A stretch of DNA of 64,000 nucleotides from an uncultured Veillonella sp. (lineage in GTDB: Bacteria > Bacillota > Negativicutes > Veillonellales > Veillonellaceae): positions 62,001 to 126,000 of the forward strand of contig NZ_URAR01000005.1 of the NCBI RefSeq assembly GCF_900545795.1. Direction: 5' to 3'. The position numbers and the translations under genes are program-made. The notes beneath the pieces were generated by a model. It saw only the letters and a list, made by a program, of their open reading frames with translations, searched no databases and was not told the DNA's origin. The number at the start of each line of letters is the position of its first letter. The first letter of the stretch is position 1. Below, piece by piece: positions 43,519-51,762 of the stretch.

Positions 43519-44859
43519 TTACACAAATAAGTCATTCAAGCTTTCAGACATAGTCGGATGTGTAAAGATAAAGTCTCTAATAACCTGATAATCTAAGTTT
43601 TGATCTATGGCCAATTTAATAAAGTTGACCATTTCATGTGATTCTGCACAGAATAATTGCGCACCTAAGATTTTGTTATTATTGTCGATTAGTGCTTTAA
43701 GCATGCCGTCTGTTTTACGAAGTACTTTTGCTTTTGGAATGGCATTAGCCGACAAGGTAACAACTCTATAATCTAAACCTGCTGCCTTTGCTTCCATTTC
43801 ATTAAGGCCAACTCGAGAAAATGGCGGGTCAATAAATACAGAGTAAGAAAAGGCACCGCGATTATTAATTGTACGCTGTTGCTGGCCGTTCATATCATCT
43901 AAGATAATGCGATAATCATCAAGAGAAATATAAGTAAATTGTAACTTCCCACATACATCACCAGCAGCCCAAATGTTTGGCACATTTGTACGCAAGTGCT
44001 CATCAGTTTCTACGGCACCACGTTTAGTAAGTGTAATGCCTGCTTTTTCTGCCATAAGGCCGTCAGTATTCGGTCTACGGCCGGTAGCAACTAAAATCGC
44101 ATCACCACTTACAGTATATGAACCATCCTGTTTTGTGTAATGTAATGTGCCCCCTTCAATATGTGTAATCTTAGCGCCCTTTACAATAGATACGTGCTTA
44201 GATTTCAATACAGTAGCGATTGATTCAGCTATATCACGATCTTCTCTAGGCAAAAATTCATCCCCATCCTGTACAATAGTTACCTTGCTGCCAAAGTTAG
44301 CATACATTGCAGCAAATTCTAAACCAATATATCCTCCACCGATGATAATTAGTTCTTTAGGTAACATATCAAGGTCCATTAAAGTTTCAGACGTATATAC
44401 CACGTCACTACTTGCAAGTCCTTCAATAGACGGCATAATAGGTGTCGCGCCTGTATTAATCACAATTTGCTTGCCTTCTAAAGTAATATCACCTTGGTCT
44501 TTAGTCTGCACCATAATATGCGTAGCATCAACAAAGGAAGCCATACCATCTATAACATCTACACCAGCTTGTATTAATTTATCATAATTTGCTTTTCTAA
44601 GTGCTGTAGTTAGGGCTCGTTTTTCTTCAATTGTCTTTTTATAATAAGCAGCCTGTGCAGTCATATCATCTTTTGGAGCTAATTCCGCATCAGTAATTAG
44701 CCGTTTCGATGGTATGCAGCCTACATTAATACAAGTGCCACCATACATATGGGCATCCTTCTCAATTAATGCCACCGCTTTTCCCTGCTTAGCGAGTGTT
44801 CCTGCTAATGTTTTACCAGCTTTACCAAAGCCAATTACAATTATATCATATAGTTTCAT
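43519..44859 (-). CDS. flavin disulfide reductase, RclA/Har-like
   Basis: Pyridine nucleotide-disulfide oxidoreductase of 446 residues. It has the FAD motif IIVIGFGKAGKTLAGTLA, the redox pair in GGTCINVGCIPSKRL (Cys near 42 and 47), the NAD(P) motif IIIGGGYIGLEFAAMYANFGSKV, AAGDVCGKLQFTYISLDD and the dimerisation domain ending FIFTHPTMSESLNDLF. The GFGKAGKTLA form and lack of the dihydrolipoamide-type His-Glu context favour RclA/hypothiocyanous acid reductase over lipoamide dehydrogenase. That would suit an oral organism exposed to salivary hypothiocyanite. AAGGAGG lies 5 bases before the ATG at 44859. Confidence 0.85.
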   Translation of the reverse strand: MKLYDIIVIGFGKAGKTLAGTLAKQGKAVALIEKDAHMYGGTCINVGCIPSKRLITDAELAPKDDMTAQAAYYKKTIEEKRALTTALRKANYDKLIQAGVDVIDGMASFVDATHIMVQTKDQGDITLEGKQIVINTGATPIMPSIEGLASSDVVYTSETLMDLDMLPKELIIIGGGYIGLEFAAMYANFGSKVTIVQDGDEFLPREDRDIAESIATVLKSKHVSIVKGAKITHIEGGTLHYTKQDGSYTVSGDAILVATGRRPNTDGLMAEKAGITLTKRGAVETDEHLRTNVPNIWAAGDVCGKLQFTYISLDDYRIILDDMNGQQQRTINNRGAFSYSVFIDPPFSRVGLNEMEAKAAGLDYRVVTLSANAIPKAKVLRKTDGMLKALIDNNNKILGAQLFCAESHEMVNFIKLAIDQNLDYQVIRDFIFTHPTMSESLNDLFV

Positions 44860-45302
44860 ATAAACCTCCTTAAAATACACGCTTACTCTTTTTCTATCTA
44901 TACCCAAATTCATGCTTTACATGTTCTTTAGGCACCAAGTAAAACCTTTCGCACAGCGTAAGTCAGAGTCTTGAAAATGATTGCCCTTATTCCACTCTAA
45001 TGTGCAAGTAAATGATTCTCCAATTGATTCCATATAACTTTATTATAGCAAACTAAGCAAGTCCTAAACTAAGAGTGCCAAAACAAGTAATACCAAAAGA
45101 TATCCTAAACAAGAATTATTTAGCAAAATATATCATTAATTTTCATTTAATACAATAAAACAGTACTAGTACAACTAGTATTACTATAAACTAATAATAT
45201 CATTATTTTACTAAACTTTTTCATAGGCTTTACATTAAAACGTTACTCATACTGTATAATATTATTAATTATATATTGATGTTGGAAACAAGGAGATTGC
45301 TT
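44860..45302. other. divergent intergenic region with a small ORF
   Basis: This 443-base region separates the reductase (minus) from a membrane-anchored unknown (plus). It holds a TATAAT at 45042-45047 on the minus strand (TTTGCTATAAT, extended -10), a TATAAT at 45255-45260 on the plus strand, and a 38-codon ORF at 44917-45033. Confidence 0.55.
44917..45033 (-). CDS. possible 38-residue leader ORF
   Basis: ATG at 45033 to TAA at 44917-44919 reads MESIGESFTCTLEWNKGNHF then QDSDLRCAKGFTWCLKNM. It has three cysteines and no similarity that I recognise. There is no Shine-Dalgarno; the -10 at 45042-45047 lies only 9 bases upstream, so the message would be nearly leaderless. It sits in the leader of a redox enzyme gene, where a Cys-rich leader peptide could be regulatory, but it may be noncoding. 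Confidence 0.3.
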   Translation of the reverse strand: MESIGESFTCTLEWNKGNHFQDSDLRCAKGFTWCLKNM

Positions 45303-45959
45303 ATGAATAAAAATAAATCAGGACAACCTCATTTACTCAAATATCTACTTCTTTTATCACCTATTATATTCATAGGCCTATTGTTTTTAACTGGTGAAAT
45401 ACGATTTATCCCAACGCTACAAATGGGATATGAAGTACAAGGTTATTTTGGCCGTCCTGGTACAGTTTTTAAAAGTGCCGAAAATCTTGATCGAATTATT
45501 AATGAGCTCACACAAGAAAAAAAATTTAAAGGCCACTCCTTAAATATTCTTGATGTATTTGCTACAGAAGATCGTATGGTAGTCACAGTTCAAGACCCAA
45601 CAACTCCAACTCATTTTGATAAATATGTATATAATACAACTAATCTTTTATTTTCTGAATGGGAATACGATAGACCTTATAAACTCCCCCTTAAAGAAGA
45701 TGTAGCTGATGCATTCCCTTATGAAAAAATAAATGGAGTAAAATTCTATCAATTTTATAAACTAGTACAAAATCATATAGAAAAAGAAAATATTGAACTT
45801 GATTCAGATTTAAGTACAACCTATCATATACGAATAGATTATACCAATAGAGACAGCACCAAGAAAATAAACTACATTGCCTATGTCCATGGTGTACGAG
45901 AAGATGTTTCTTTTGAAGCTGACGAAGAACTAACTAATGTTATTATTAATACAAATTAA
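45303..45959 (+). CDS. membrane-anchored unknown protein, 218 residues
   Basis: I do not recognise this protein. It has a positively charged start (MNKNKSGQPH), one hydrophobic segment (LLKYLLLLSPIIFIGLLFLT, residues about 11-30) and a hydrophilic domain of about 185 residues. That domain is rich in beta strands and charged residues and probably lies outside the cytoplasmic membrane. There is no lipobox or signal-peptidase site. AAGGAGATTGCTT precedes the ATG at 45303; the longer frame from 45276 has no ribosome site. It is one of few plus-strand genes, followed by a terminator. Confidence 0.7.
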   Translation: MNKNKSGQPHLLKYLLLLSPIIFIGLLFLTGEIRFIPTLQMGYEVQGYFGRPGTVFKSAENLDRIINELTQEKKFKGHSLNILDVFATEDRMVVTVQDPTTPTHFDKYVYNTTNLLFSEWEYDRPYKLPLKEDVADAFPYEKINGVKFYQFYKLVQNHIEKENIELDSDLSTTYHIRIDYTNRDSTKKINYIAYVHGVREDVSFEADEELTNVIINTN

Positions 45960-45974
45960 GTTCATAGATTATAA

Positions 45975-46045
45975 AAAAGCACTCTCTTTACTGGTTTTGA
46001 CGGATTCTTTCCATCACAGCCAACTACGACGAGAGTGCTTTTTAT
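45975..46045 (+). terminator. long-loop bidirectional terminator
   Basis: Arms AAAAGCACTCTC (45975-45986) and GAGAGTGCTTTT (46031-46042) with a 44-base loop and T-runs on both strands. Confidence 0.65.
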
Positions 46046-46099
46046 TATGTTCTTATTATGTCACGAAAGGTTAAAACTTATTTATATTAAGCCTACTTA

Positions 46100-46190
46100 A
46101 TGTTTGATGCACTTAATATACTTAATGCAGTAAATGCATTTAATATACTTAACTTAAATACTCAAGCATACTTAATATACAATATGCATG
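46100..46190. repeat. degenerate TTAATATACTTAA repeats
   Basis: TTAATATACTTAA occurs at 46113-46125 and 46140-46152, and TTAATATAC again at 46172-46180. They lie in the short gap beyond the autotransporter stop. Confidence 0.65.
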
Positions 46191-46196
46191 TAAGCC

Positions 46197-49100
46197 TTAC
46201 TTCTGGCGAGCTACGCGTACACGTTCTACTGTTGGATTGCCATCTTTATCAGTATGTACTGTGTCAACTGTAAATCGTTCTAACTCAGGAGCAAATTCAG
46301 TAAGAATCTTATCCGATAAAGTAGCACCATTTAACATCGCACGATATAGCATAGCAGCAAATTCATAACGCGTCATAGGACGGTTGCCATCATAAGTACC
46401 ATCTGGATACCCTTGAATCATACCATTTCCAGCAAGAGTAGCTACATATTCATAAGCCCAATGATTTTGAGGAACATCTGGGAAGAGCTGTAATTTAGAT
46501 GTGTCAATTTTGCGTCCTGCATGTGAATCAAGCATGGCCGACTTCATGGCTTCCATTTCACGGCACATATCTTTAATTTCTTTAGCCATGGCGACACGTG
46601 TTGTAGATATATTATTGCCTTGACCAAATTTGAGCGATATACCAGCATTAAACATATTATCGCCATTGCCTAGCGTGCCACCTACACTAAACATAGTATC
46701 TTCGTTCGTACGGTAGAACGCACCTAAGGCCATTGCATTTTCTCCACGATAATTACCATAACCAGCTACAAAATCCCATTTATCATCAGGATCAAAATCA
46801 AGTGGATGAAGAGCCGCTAAAGCTGCAGCGCCTGCACCAGCTTTATCAATGCGATTGCTCAATTGATTTACGCGACCACCTAAATGATTAATCGCTGCAC
46901 TATTATTAGTTACTTGTTGGTTAACACCCTTAAGTTGTTCTTCTGTAGCTGCACGACCTACCGTGGCAAAATCTTCAGAATCTAAAGTTGTATTTGTTAA
47001 ACCAGTAATTTCACCTGAATCCCCATTCACAATGATATTACCTACTTGACCAATACCAGTAGTACCGTTAAAGTCGATTTTCTTACCTGCTTCACTGCCT
47101 ATATTTACTGAGCCTTCTTTACCATTCACTACAACTTGTGTATTACCCGTACCAAGAGTAATTTTATCATTAAGACCAAAGGATAATTTATTTTCCTCTT
47201 TACTTATAATGATATTTTGATTGCCGTCTCCATCTTTAGTTCCAGAGAAGTCGACTGTACTATCACTACCTACAGCGGTTTTATCTGCATCATTGACCGT
47301 TATATTCCAGCCCTGATACGAACTGCCTTTAATATCTGTTATATCCGACATAACTAATTTCAATTGCTCTTCAGTAGCAGCTCGACCAACAGTGGCAAAA
47401 TCGTCAGAATCTAAAGTTTTATTAGTTAGTCCAGTAATATCTCCTACGGTACCATCAATTTTAATTGGATTATTTCCTTCTGTTACGCCACCAATAGTTA
47501 CAATATCTTTCAATTTAATATTATAATCGGTAATGTTCGTTGTTGTATTTTCCTTAGTTGTTAAAGTAAAATTATCGCCCACACTGACACTGGCATTCTT
47601 GGCATTTACAGTGTATACCTTCTTACCATCTACCTCGCCTGTCGCAACTGATGCAACATTCGTACCAGCAGCTACACTACCACCTGCAGCTGCTATTTGG
47701 GCATTTAAAGCATTAGTTAAATGATAGATCTGACTACCATTAATGGCATCATAGGAATCAGCTGAAATGCGGCCTTTAGACACATTAATTATACGGCGCT
47801 TTCCACTACTATCACCTACAGAAAGAACACCATAACTACCATCAGCACTTGAAATATTCCAATTTTTATCATAATAAGAGCCTAAGTCTGCTTTAAATTC
47901 AGTAAGCTTAGTAGTAGTAAAGATATTATCAGCTTTTACCTTACTACTGCGACCTAAAGCTACACTGTAATTAGTATCTGCATCAACAGCAGTGGCAAAA
48001 CCAATGGCAGTCCCACCTATGCTATTTACGCTAGCCGATGAACCGATAAGAGTTGCTCTATCTACATTATCTCCAATACTTGATTTGTAGCCACCAATAA
48101 ATGAATAATCTGAGTTTGAACCAATTTTAGATGATGCCCCTAAAATCGAACTATATTTACTCTTGGTAGCTACACCATAGCCAACTACAGACGAACGCTC
48201 TGCAACTTCACTAATAGCTGCACTACTCCCCAAGCCTATACTATAACCAACTTCAACTTTAGCGCTATTCCCAAGTGCTACAGAACTACTAACGTTTCCT
48301 GGCTTAGTCGTTGTTTTAGCACCACTACCAATAGCTATATTATTAGTTCCTTTAACATTAGAATTAGATCCTATAGCTACAGAGCCAAATGAGCCTTTTT
48401 CTATAGTAGATTTTATACCTACTGCCACACTACCTTTGGCACCACTTTTAATATTAGATTCTGGCCCCACTGCCGTAGCATTCTCAACTCCACTTTCAAG
48501 TTTTGCCTTATAGCCAATAGCGAGTGAATATCTACTTTCAGGTTCACCAGCTACACCAATATGAGCATCATGACCAATAGCCAAGCTTGATCGACCGGTT
48601 ACTTCTGCACTATATCCTAGAGCTGTACCAAACCAGGTGTCATCAGAAATAGTAGAGAATGAGCCTAGTACAGTGCCATGAGCCGCATTATTACCAATTC
48701 TTGCTGACGTACCACCAATAACTACGGACTGATCAGATGTATCCCCTATTTCAACCTGATGACCCATAGCAATCGCCCAGTCTACATTGGTACCAATTTT
48801 AGAATATGTATACTTCGAATTACTAGAACCAATCAGTATATTATCTGCCGAATCATCCGCAATCGTAGCATTAGCCCCAATAACTACGCTGACACCAGCT
48901 GAACTCCATTTATCCCCCATCTTAGCATTTGCACCAATAACTACGCTATATGGCGACTGATTACTTGCCGAATCACCAATTACAACGGAACCATTACTAC
49001 CTACCAAATTTGACTTACTTGATGCAAGTTCTGGGAATACCCCATTTTTTGCGTTATTGCCAATTACAACAGAATTATCCGATCGTTTACCAAACTCCAT

Positions 49101-49682
49101 GCCACTACCAATAGCAACAGAGTCCTTAATATAATCTGTTACCTTATTTTTATTGCCTATAAAAATGGTGCTATTGATTTCTTCGGTTGATGTATTATTA
49201 CTACCTAAGATAAGTGAGTTACTTGCACCATAATACTTATCATTGGTATATATTTTATTGGCATTACCTATAACCCACGATGATCTTAAATTTTTTATCT
49301 CATTGCTATCACCAATAACATAATCACTACCAGTCCCAGAACCTAATGTGTTATTATCACCAGTAATATCATTGCTACTAGTATTTACTGTATTTCCATC
49401 ACCTAACACAGTATTTGTTTTCGCACTAGCCCCCATGGTATTGGCTGTATCAATATGAGCCGTAAAATTACCATTTCCATCAACACCTGTTGTCCACTCT
49501 CCATTAGTAGCGGCTTCTGCTAAGCTCCCTGCACTAGCAGTCAAAGCTAACACCGCTAGAACAGTCGCCATTTTCCTCGTGGCACGGCGCCCAGAGTGTT
49601 TAGTACAGCTATGAACCAGCTCTGATACGACCACAAAACGTTGTTTTACCTTACTCCAAATCACATTATAAATCCCATTCAT
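46197..49682 (-). CDS. YadA-type trimeric autotransporter adhesin with C-terminal SLH domain
   Basis: Type Vc adhesin of 1161 residues. The N-terminus MNGIYNVIWSKVKQRFVVVS is an extended signal peptide region (ESPR); a hydrophobic signal (VLAVLALTASAGSLAEA) ends near residue 58. Residues about 60-620 are a head of many 13-16-residue repeats (AIGSxA, VVIGxxA pattern). Neck and stalk follow (GRISADSYDAINGSQIYHL; twice TLDSxDFATVGRAATEEQLK). A YadA anchor spans about 950-1021 (WDFVAGYGNYRGENAMALGA...FNAGISLKFGQ). Unusually, the chain continues through a helical stretch into one SLH domain (about 1066-1115, FPDVPQNHWAYEYV...MTRYEFAAML). SLH modules in Negativicutes bind modified peptidoglycan. 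AAGGAG precedes the ATG. Confidence 0.93.
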   Translation of the reverse strand: MNGIYNVIWSKVKQRFVVVSELVHSCTKHSGRRATRKMATVLAVLALTASAGSLAEAATNGEWTTGVDGNGNFTAHIDTANTMGASAKTNTVLGDGNTVNTSSNDITGDNNTLGSGTGSDYVIGDSNEIKNLRSSWVIGNANKIYTNDKYYGASNSLILGSNNTSTEEINSTIFIGNKNKVTDYIKDSVAIGSGMEFGKRSDNSVVIGNNAKNGVFPELASSKSNLVGSNGSVVIGDSASNQSPYSVVIGANAKMGDKWSSAGVSVVIGANATIADDSADNILIGSSNSKYTYSKIGTNVDWAIAMGHQVEIGDTSDQSVVIGGTSARIGNNAAHGTVLGSFSTISDDTWFGTALGYSAEVTGRSSLAIGHDAHIGVAGEPESRYSLAIGYKAKLESGVENATAVGPESNIKSGAKGSVAVGIKSTIEKGSFGSVAIGSNSNVKGTNNIAIGSGAKTTTKPGNVSSSVALGNSAKVEVGYSIGLGSSAAISEVAERSSVVGYGVATKSKYSSILGASSKIGSNSDYSFIGGYKSSIGDNVDRATLIGSSASVNSIGGTAIGFATAVDADTNYSVALGRSSKVKADNIFTTTKLTEFKADLGSYYDKNWNISSADGSYGVLSVGDSSGKRRIINVSKGRISADSYDAINGSQIYHLTNALNAQIAAAGGSVAAGTNVASVATGEVDGKKVYTVNAKNASVSVGDNFTLTTKENTTTNITDYNIKLKDIVTIGGVTEGNNPIKIDGTVGDITGLTNKTLDSDDFATVGRAATEEQLKLVMSDITDIKGSSYQGWNITVNDADKTAVGSDSTVDFSGTKDGDGNQNIIISKEENKLSFGLNDKITLGTGNTQVVVNGKEGSVNIGSEAGKKIDFNGTTGIGQVGNIIVNGDSGEITGLTNTTLDSEDFATVGRAATEEQLKGVNQQVTNNSAAINHLGGRVNQLSNRIDKAGAGAAALAALHPLDFDPDDKWDFVAGYGNYRGENAMALGAFYRTNEDTMFSVGGTLGNGDNMFNAGISLKFGQGNNISTTRVAMAKEIKDMCREMEAMKSAMLDSHAGRKIDTSKLQLFPDVPQNHWAYEYVATLAGNGMIQGYPDGTYDGNRPMTRYEFAAMLYRAMLNGATLSDKILTEFAPELERFTVDTVHTDKDGNPTVERVRVARQK

Positions 49683-49823
49683 AATACATGTCTCCTTTCT
49701 TCACTTGTGACTGACATGATGTATTAACATTTTGGGTAATTCATATGCATTCTATTTAAAATATTATGAAGTATATATCACTTAAAAGTTGATTAAAGGC
49801 CAAGTTTTGCATTTCTTTTTTTC

Positions 49824-49832
49824 AGTATACCA
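49824..49832 (-). promoter_or_regulatory. adhesin promoter, extended -10
   Basis: TGGTATACT on the minus strand (TATACT at 49824-49829) without a good -35. It would leave a leader of about 135 bases. Confidence 0.4.
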
Positions 49833-50218
49833 TAGGAAACTTCATAAATCATCAATAAATTTCATAAAATTTTCATGATTAGTAAAGCTATAATTCTTTT
49901 CAATAAAACCTATATTTTTAATATTTATTTCTTAAAATAATATATATATCAAAACAAGAAGATCAAGTAAAATCAAGTAAAATAAAGGACTTATTATGTA
50001 TCAATATTTTTGTTGTACAATTAATGTGTATTTAAAGTATTTATCATATCCTCCTCTAATTAAATTGTAAAATTTGATTTATAAAACTTTCATATTTTGA
50101 TAGCGTTCATTTAATTTTCATAATTGATATTATATTATAATCAAGAGAAAACTATCAAATTTATCTCTCTTTTTCTGAAAATTAAAATTATATTTTACAA
50201 AAATTTTACTTTATTTTA

Positions 50219-50383
50219 ATGACTTCCTTCTATATTTTGATTATTGTATCTCTCTATCTCACTATCAAAATTAACATTAGTCAGGTAATCGATATCATTG
50301 AGACCATTAATGTCAAGGATATCATTGAAGGAGTTAATGTCATCGACATTCTTTTTAATACCTCTAAAAATAAGATTGCATAA
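50219..50383 (+). CDS. possible 54-residue membrane peptide with internal 9-residue repeats
   Basis: ATG at 50219 to TAA at 50381-50383. The product has a hydrophobic start (FYILIIVSLYLTIKI) and then an amphipathic repeat, VIDIIETIN / VKDIIEGVN / VIDILFNTS. The DNA shows a 27-base imperfect tandem unit starting GATATCATTGA (twice, near 50291 and 50318). Codon choice (many ATC, GTC, ACC) differs from the surrounding A+T-rich spacer and looks coding. There is no Shine-Dalgarno at the ATG, and the 3' end overlaps the aldolase -35. It may be a small membrane peptide or toxin-like ORF, or a gene fragment. Confidence 0.35.
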   Translation: MTSFYILIIVSLYLTIKINISQVIDIIETINVKDIIEGVNVIDILFNTSKNKIA

Positions 50384-50404
50384 AATTTAATTTTGTTATA
50401 CAAT
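50376..50404 (+). promoter_or_regulatory. aldolase promoter
   Basis: TTGCAT (50376-50381), a 17-base spacer and TACAAT (50399-50404), about 130 bases upstream of the aldolase ATG. Confidence 0.6.
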
Positions 50405-50536
50405 AAAGTTACAGTAAGTAAATATACTGAAACAAACTTATTAAATATATAAAAGTACATAAGTAAATTGATTGATATACTAATTACACATTATTTCTAA
50501 ATTTTTTAATCCATATTATTTATAAGGAGGATTATT

Positions 50537-51334
50537 ATGGCAATGGTAAAAGATTATTTAAAAAATGAATTTAAAGCAAACATTGAACAAGGCAAACTTC
50601 AATATGGTGTGGCAGTCGAAATGCCTTCTGCTGATGTGGCCGAAGTATTAGCAACTTCCAACTATGATTGGTTGTTTGTAGATGGTGAACATGGTGCTCA
50701 TGACATTAATTCCTTAGTTGCTATTTCTAGAGCAGTAGCACCTTATAATGTAACCCCAGTTGTACGTATTCCAGAAGCTGGCACTGGTATCATTAAACAG
50801 TTACTAGACTCTGGCATTCAAAATATTATTATTCCTAAAGTTGAAAGCGGCGAAGAAACTGAGCAGATTATGTATTGGGCATCTTATGCGCCACGTGGCA
50901 ATCGCGGCATGGGTGCCGATGCAGTACGCGCTGCACGCTACGGTCGCATTGATGTAATGGAATATTTTAAACGCATTGCTGATGAAATCTGCATTTTACC
51001 TCAAATCGAAAGTAAAAAAGGTATTGAAAACCTCGATGCTATTGCCACTACCCCAGGCATTGGCGGCGTATTCTTAGGACCTATCGATCTCGCTGTAGAT
51101 ATGGGCCATGGCGTGGATATATTCCATCCAGAAGTAGAAGAAGCTATGGAATATGCTATCAAACGTATCCGTGAACATAATGTGCCAGTTGGTACTATTG
51201 CAGGTACACCAGAACAAGCTAAACGCTTTGCTGATTATGGTGCAAGCTTCATTGGCATTGGCGCTGATACAGAACTCTTGGCAAAAGTTGTGGATGAAAA
51301 CTTAGAAGCATTTAAGAGTTATATTGAGAAGTAA
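50537..51334 (+). CDS. HpcH/HpaI-family aldolase
   Basis: Class II (metal-dependent) aldolase of 265 residues related to 2-dehydro-3-deoxyglucarate and 4-hydroxy-2-oxoheptanedioate aldolases. It has the catalytic WLFVDGEHGAHD, PVVRIPEAGTGIIKQLLDSG, IIIPKVESGEE, LPQIESKKGIENLDAIA (metal Glu), GIGGVFLGPIDLAVDMG (metal Asp) and IGIGADTELL. It cleaves 2-keto acids to pyruvate and an aldehyde, which would feed pyruvate to carboxylase. AAGGAGG lies 6 bases before the ATG. It is a single-gene plus-strand unit. Confidence 0.9.
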   Translation: MAMVKDYLKNEFKANIEQGKLQYGVAVEMPSADVAEVLATSNYDWLFVDGEHGAHDINSLVAISRAVAPYNVTPVVRIPEAGTGIIKQLLDSGIQNIIIPKVESGEETEQIMYWASYAPRGNRGMGADAVRAARYGRIDVMEYFKRIADEICILPQIESKKGIENLDAIATTPGIGGVFLGPIDLAVDMGHGVDIFHPEVEEAMEYAIKRIREHNVPVGTIAGTPEQAKRFADYGASFIGIGADTELLAKVVDENLEAFKSYIEK

Positions 51335-51353
51335 AAAATTAGATTTATACAGA

Positions 51354-51387
51354 AAAACAGCCCCTTATATAAGGGGCTGTTTTTTAT
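51354..51387 (+). terminator. aldolase terminator
   Basis: Perfect arms CAGCCCCTTA and TAAGGGGCTG extended by A/T runs, with TTTTTT after the stem, 20 bases past the stop. Confidence 0.92.
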
Positions 51388-51429
51388 ATGACTATATACT
51401 AGTACTGTAATAAATCATAATCAAACTAA

Positions 51430-51478
51430 AATAACTGTTGAGATACATCACTTTGATGACATCTCAACAGTTATTTTC
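51430..51478 (-). terminator. terminator of the 58-residue membrane protein gene
   Basis: Perfect 15-base arms AATAACTGTTGAGAT (51430-51444) and ATCTCAACAGTTATT (51461-51475). The T-run is TTAGTTTGA on the minus strand and TTCTA on the plus strand. It lies 13 bases after the small ORF stop. Confidence 0.8.
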
Positions 51479-51490
51479 TACTATCTTCTA

Positions 51491-51667
51491 TTAAAAGTTA
51501 AGCTCATTGATACTTAAAGCTATACTAGAAATTCCTACTAATATAAGCCCTAAAAGTATCAGCAAGTTTTCTATATTCTTTTCTGCTTTATATCGATTCA
51601 CATATTTGGGAATCATTAAAACTAGTCCTACTCCAAATAGTAAAAAAATGATACCTTTTAACATCAT
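51491..51667 (-). CDS. small two-helix membrane protein, 57-58 residues
   Basis: The minus strand reads MMLKGIIFLLFGVGLVLMIP then KYVNRYKAEKNIENLLILLG and LILVGISSIALSINELNF. There are two hydrophobic segments (about residues 5-19 and 35-52) joined by a short basic loop, a typical small integral membrane protein. TGAGG lies 3 bases before the first ATG (51667) and 6 before the second (51664). It has a strong terminator of its own, which supports it as a real gene. I do not recognise a family. A 70-codon frame on the other strand is a shadow. Confidence 0.75.
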   Translation of the reverse strand: MMLKGIIFLLFGVGLVLMIPKYVNRYKAEKNIENLLILLGLILVGISSIALSINELNF

Positions 51668-51762
51668 AGTACCTCAAATTTATATTTCCATCATAAATCT
51701 TCACATTGCTCAATTTTAAGTAATACTATTTCTAACTATTTATAATTTAAAACACATGAATT

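Larger units (their letters stand above)
49683..50536. other. 854-base A+T-rich region between adhesin and aldolase genes
   Basis: It contains the adhesin promoter (TGGTATACT, extended -10 at 49824-49832 on the minus strand), a 54-codon ORF at 50219-50383 and the aldolase promoter at 50376-50404. The rest is very A+T-rich, with no other feature I can support. Confidence 0.6.

Noticed and set aside
51507..51719. 70-codon plus-strand frame
   Set aside because: It is antisense to the 58-residue membrane protein, which has the Shine-Dalgarno and terminator; the plus frame has neither.
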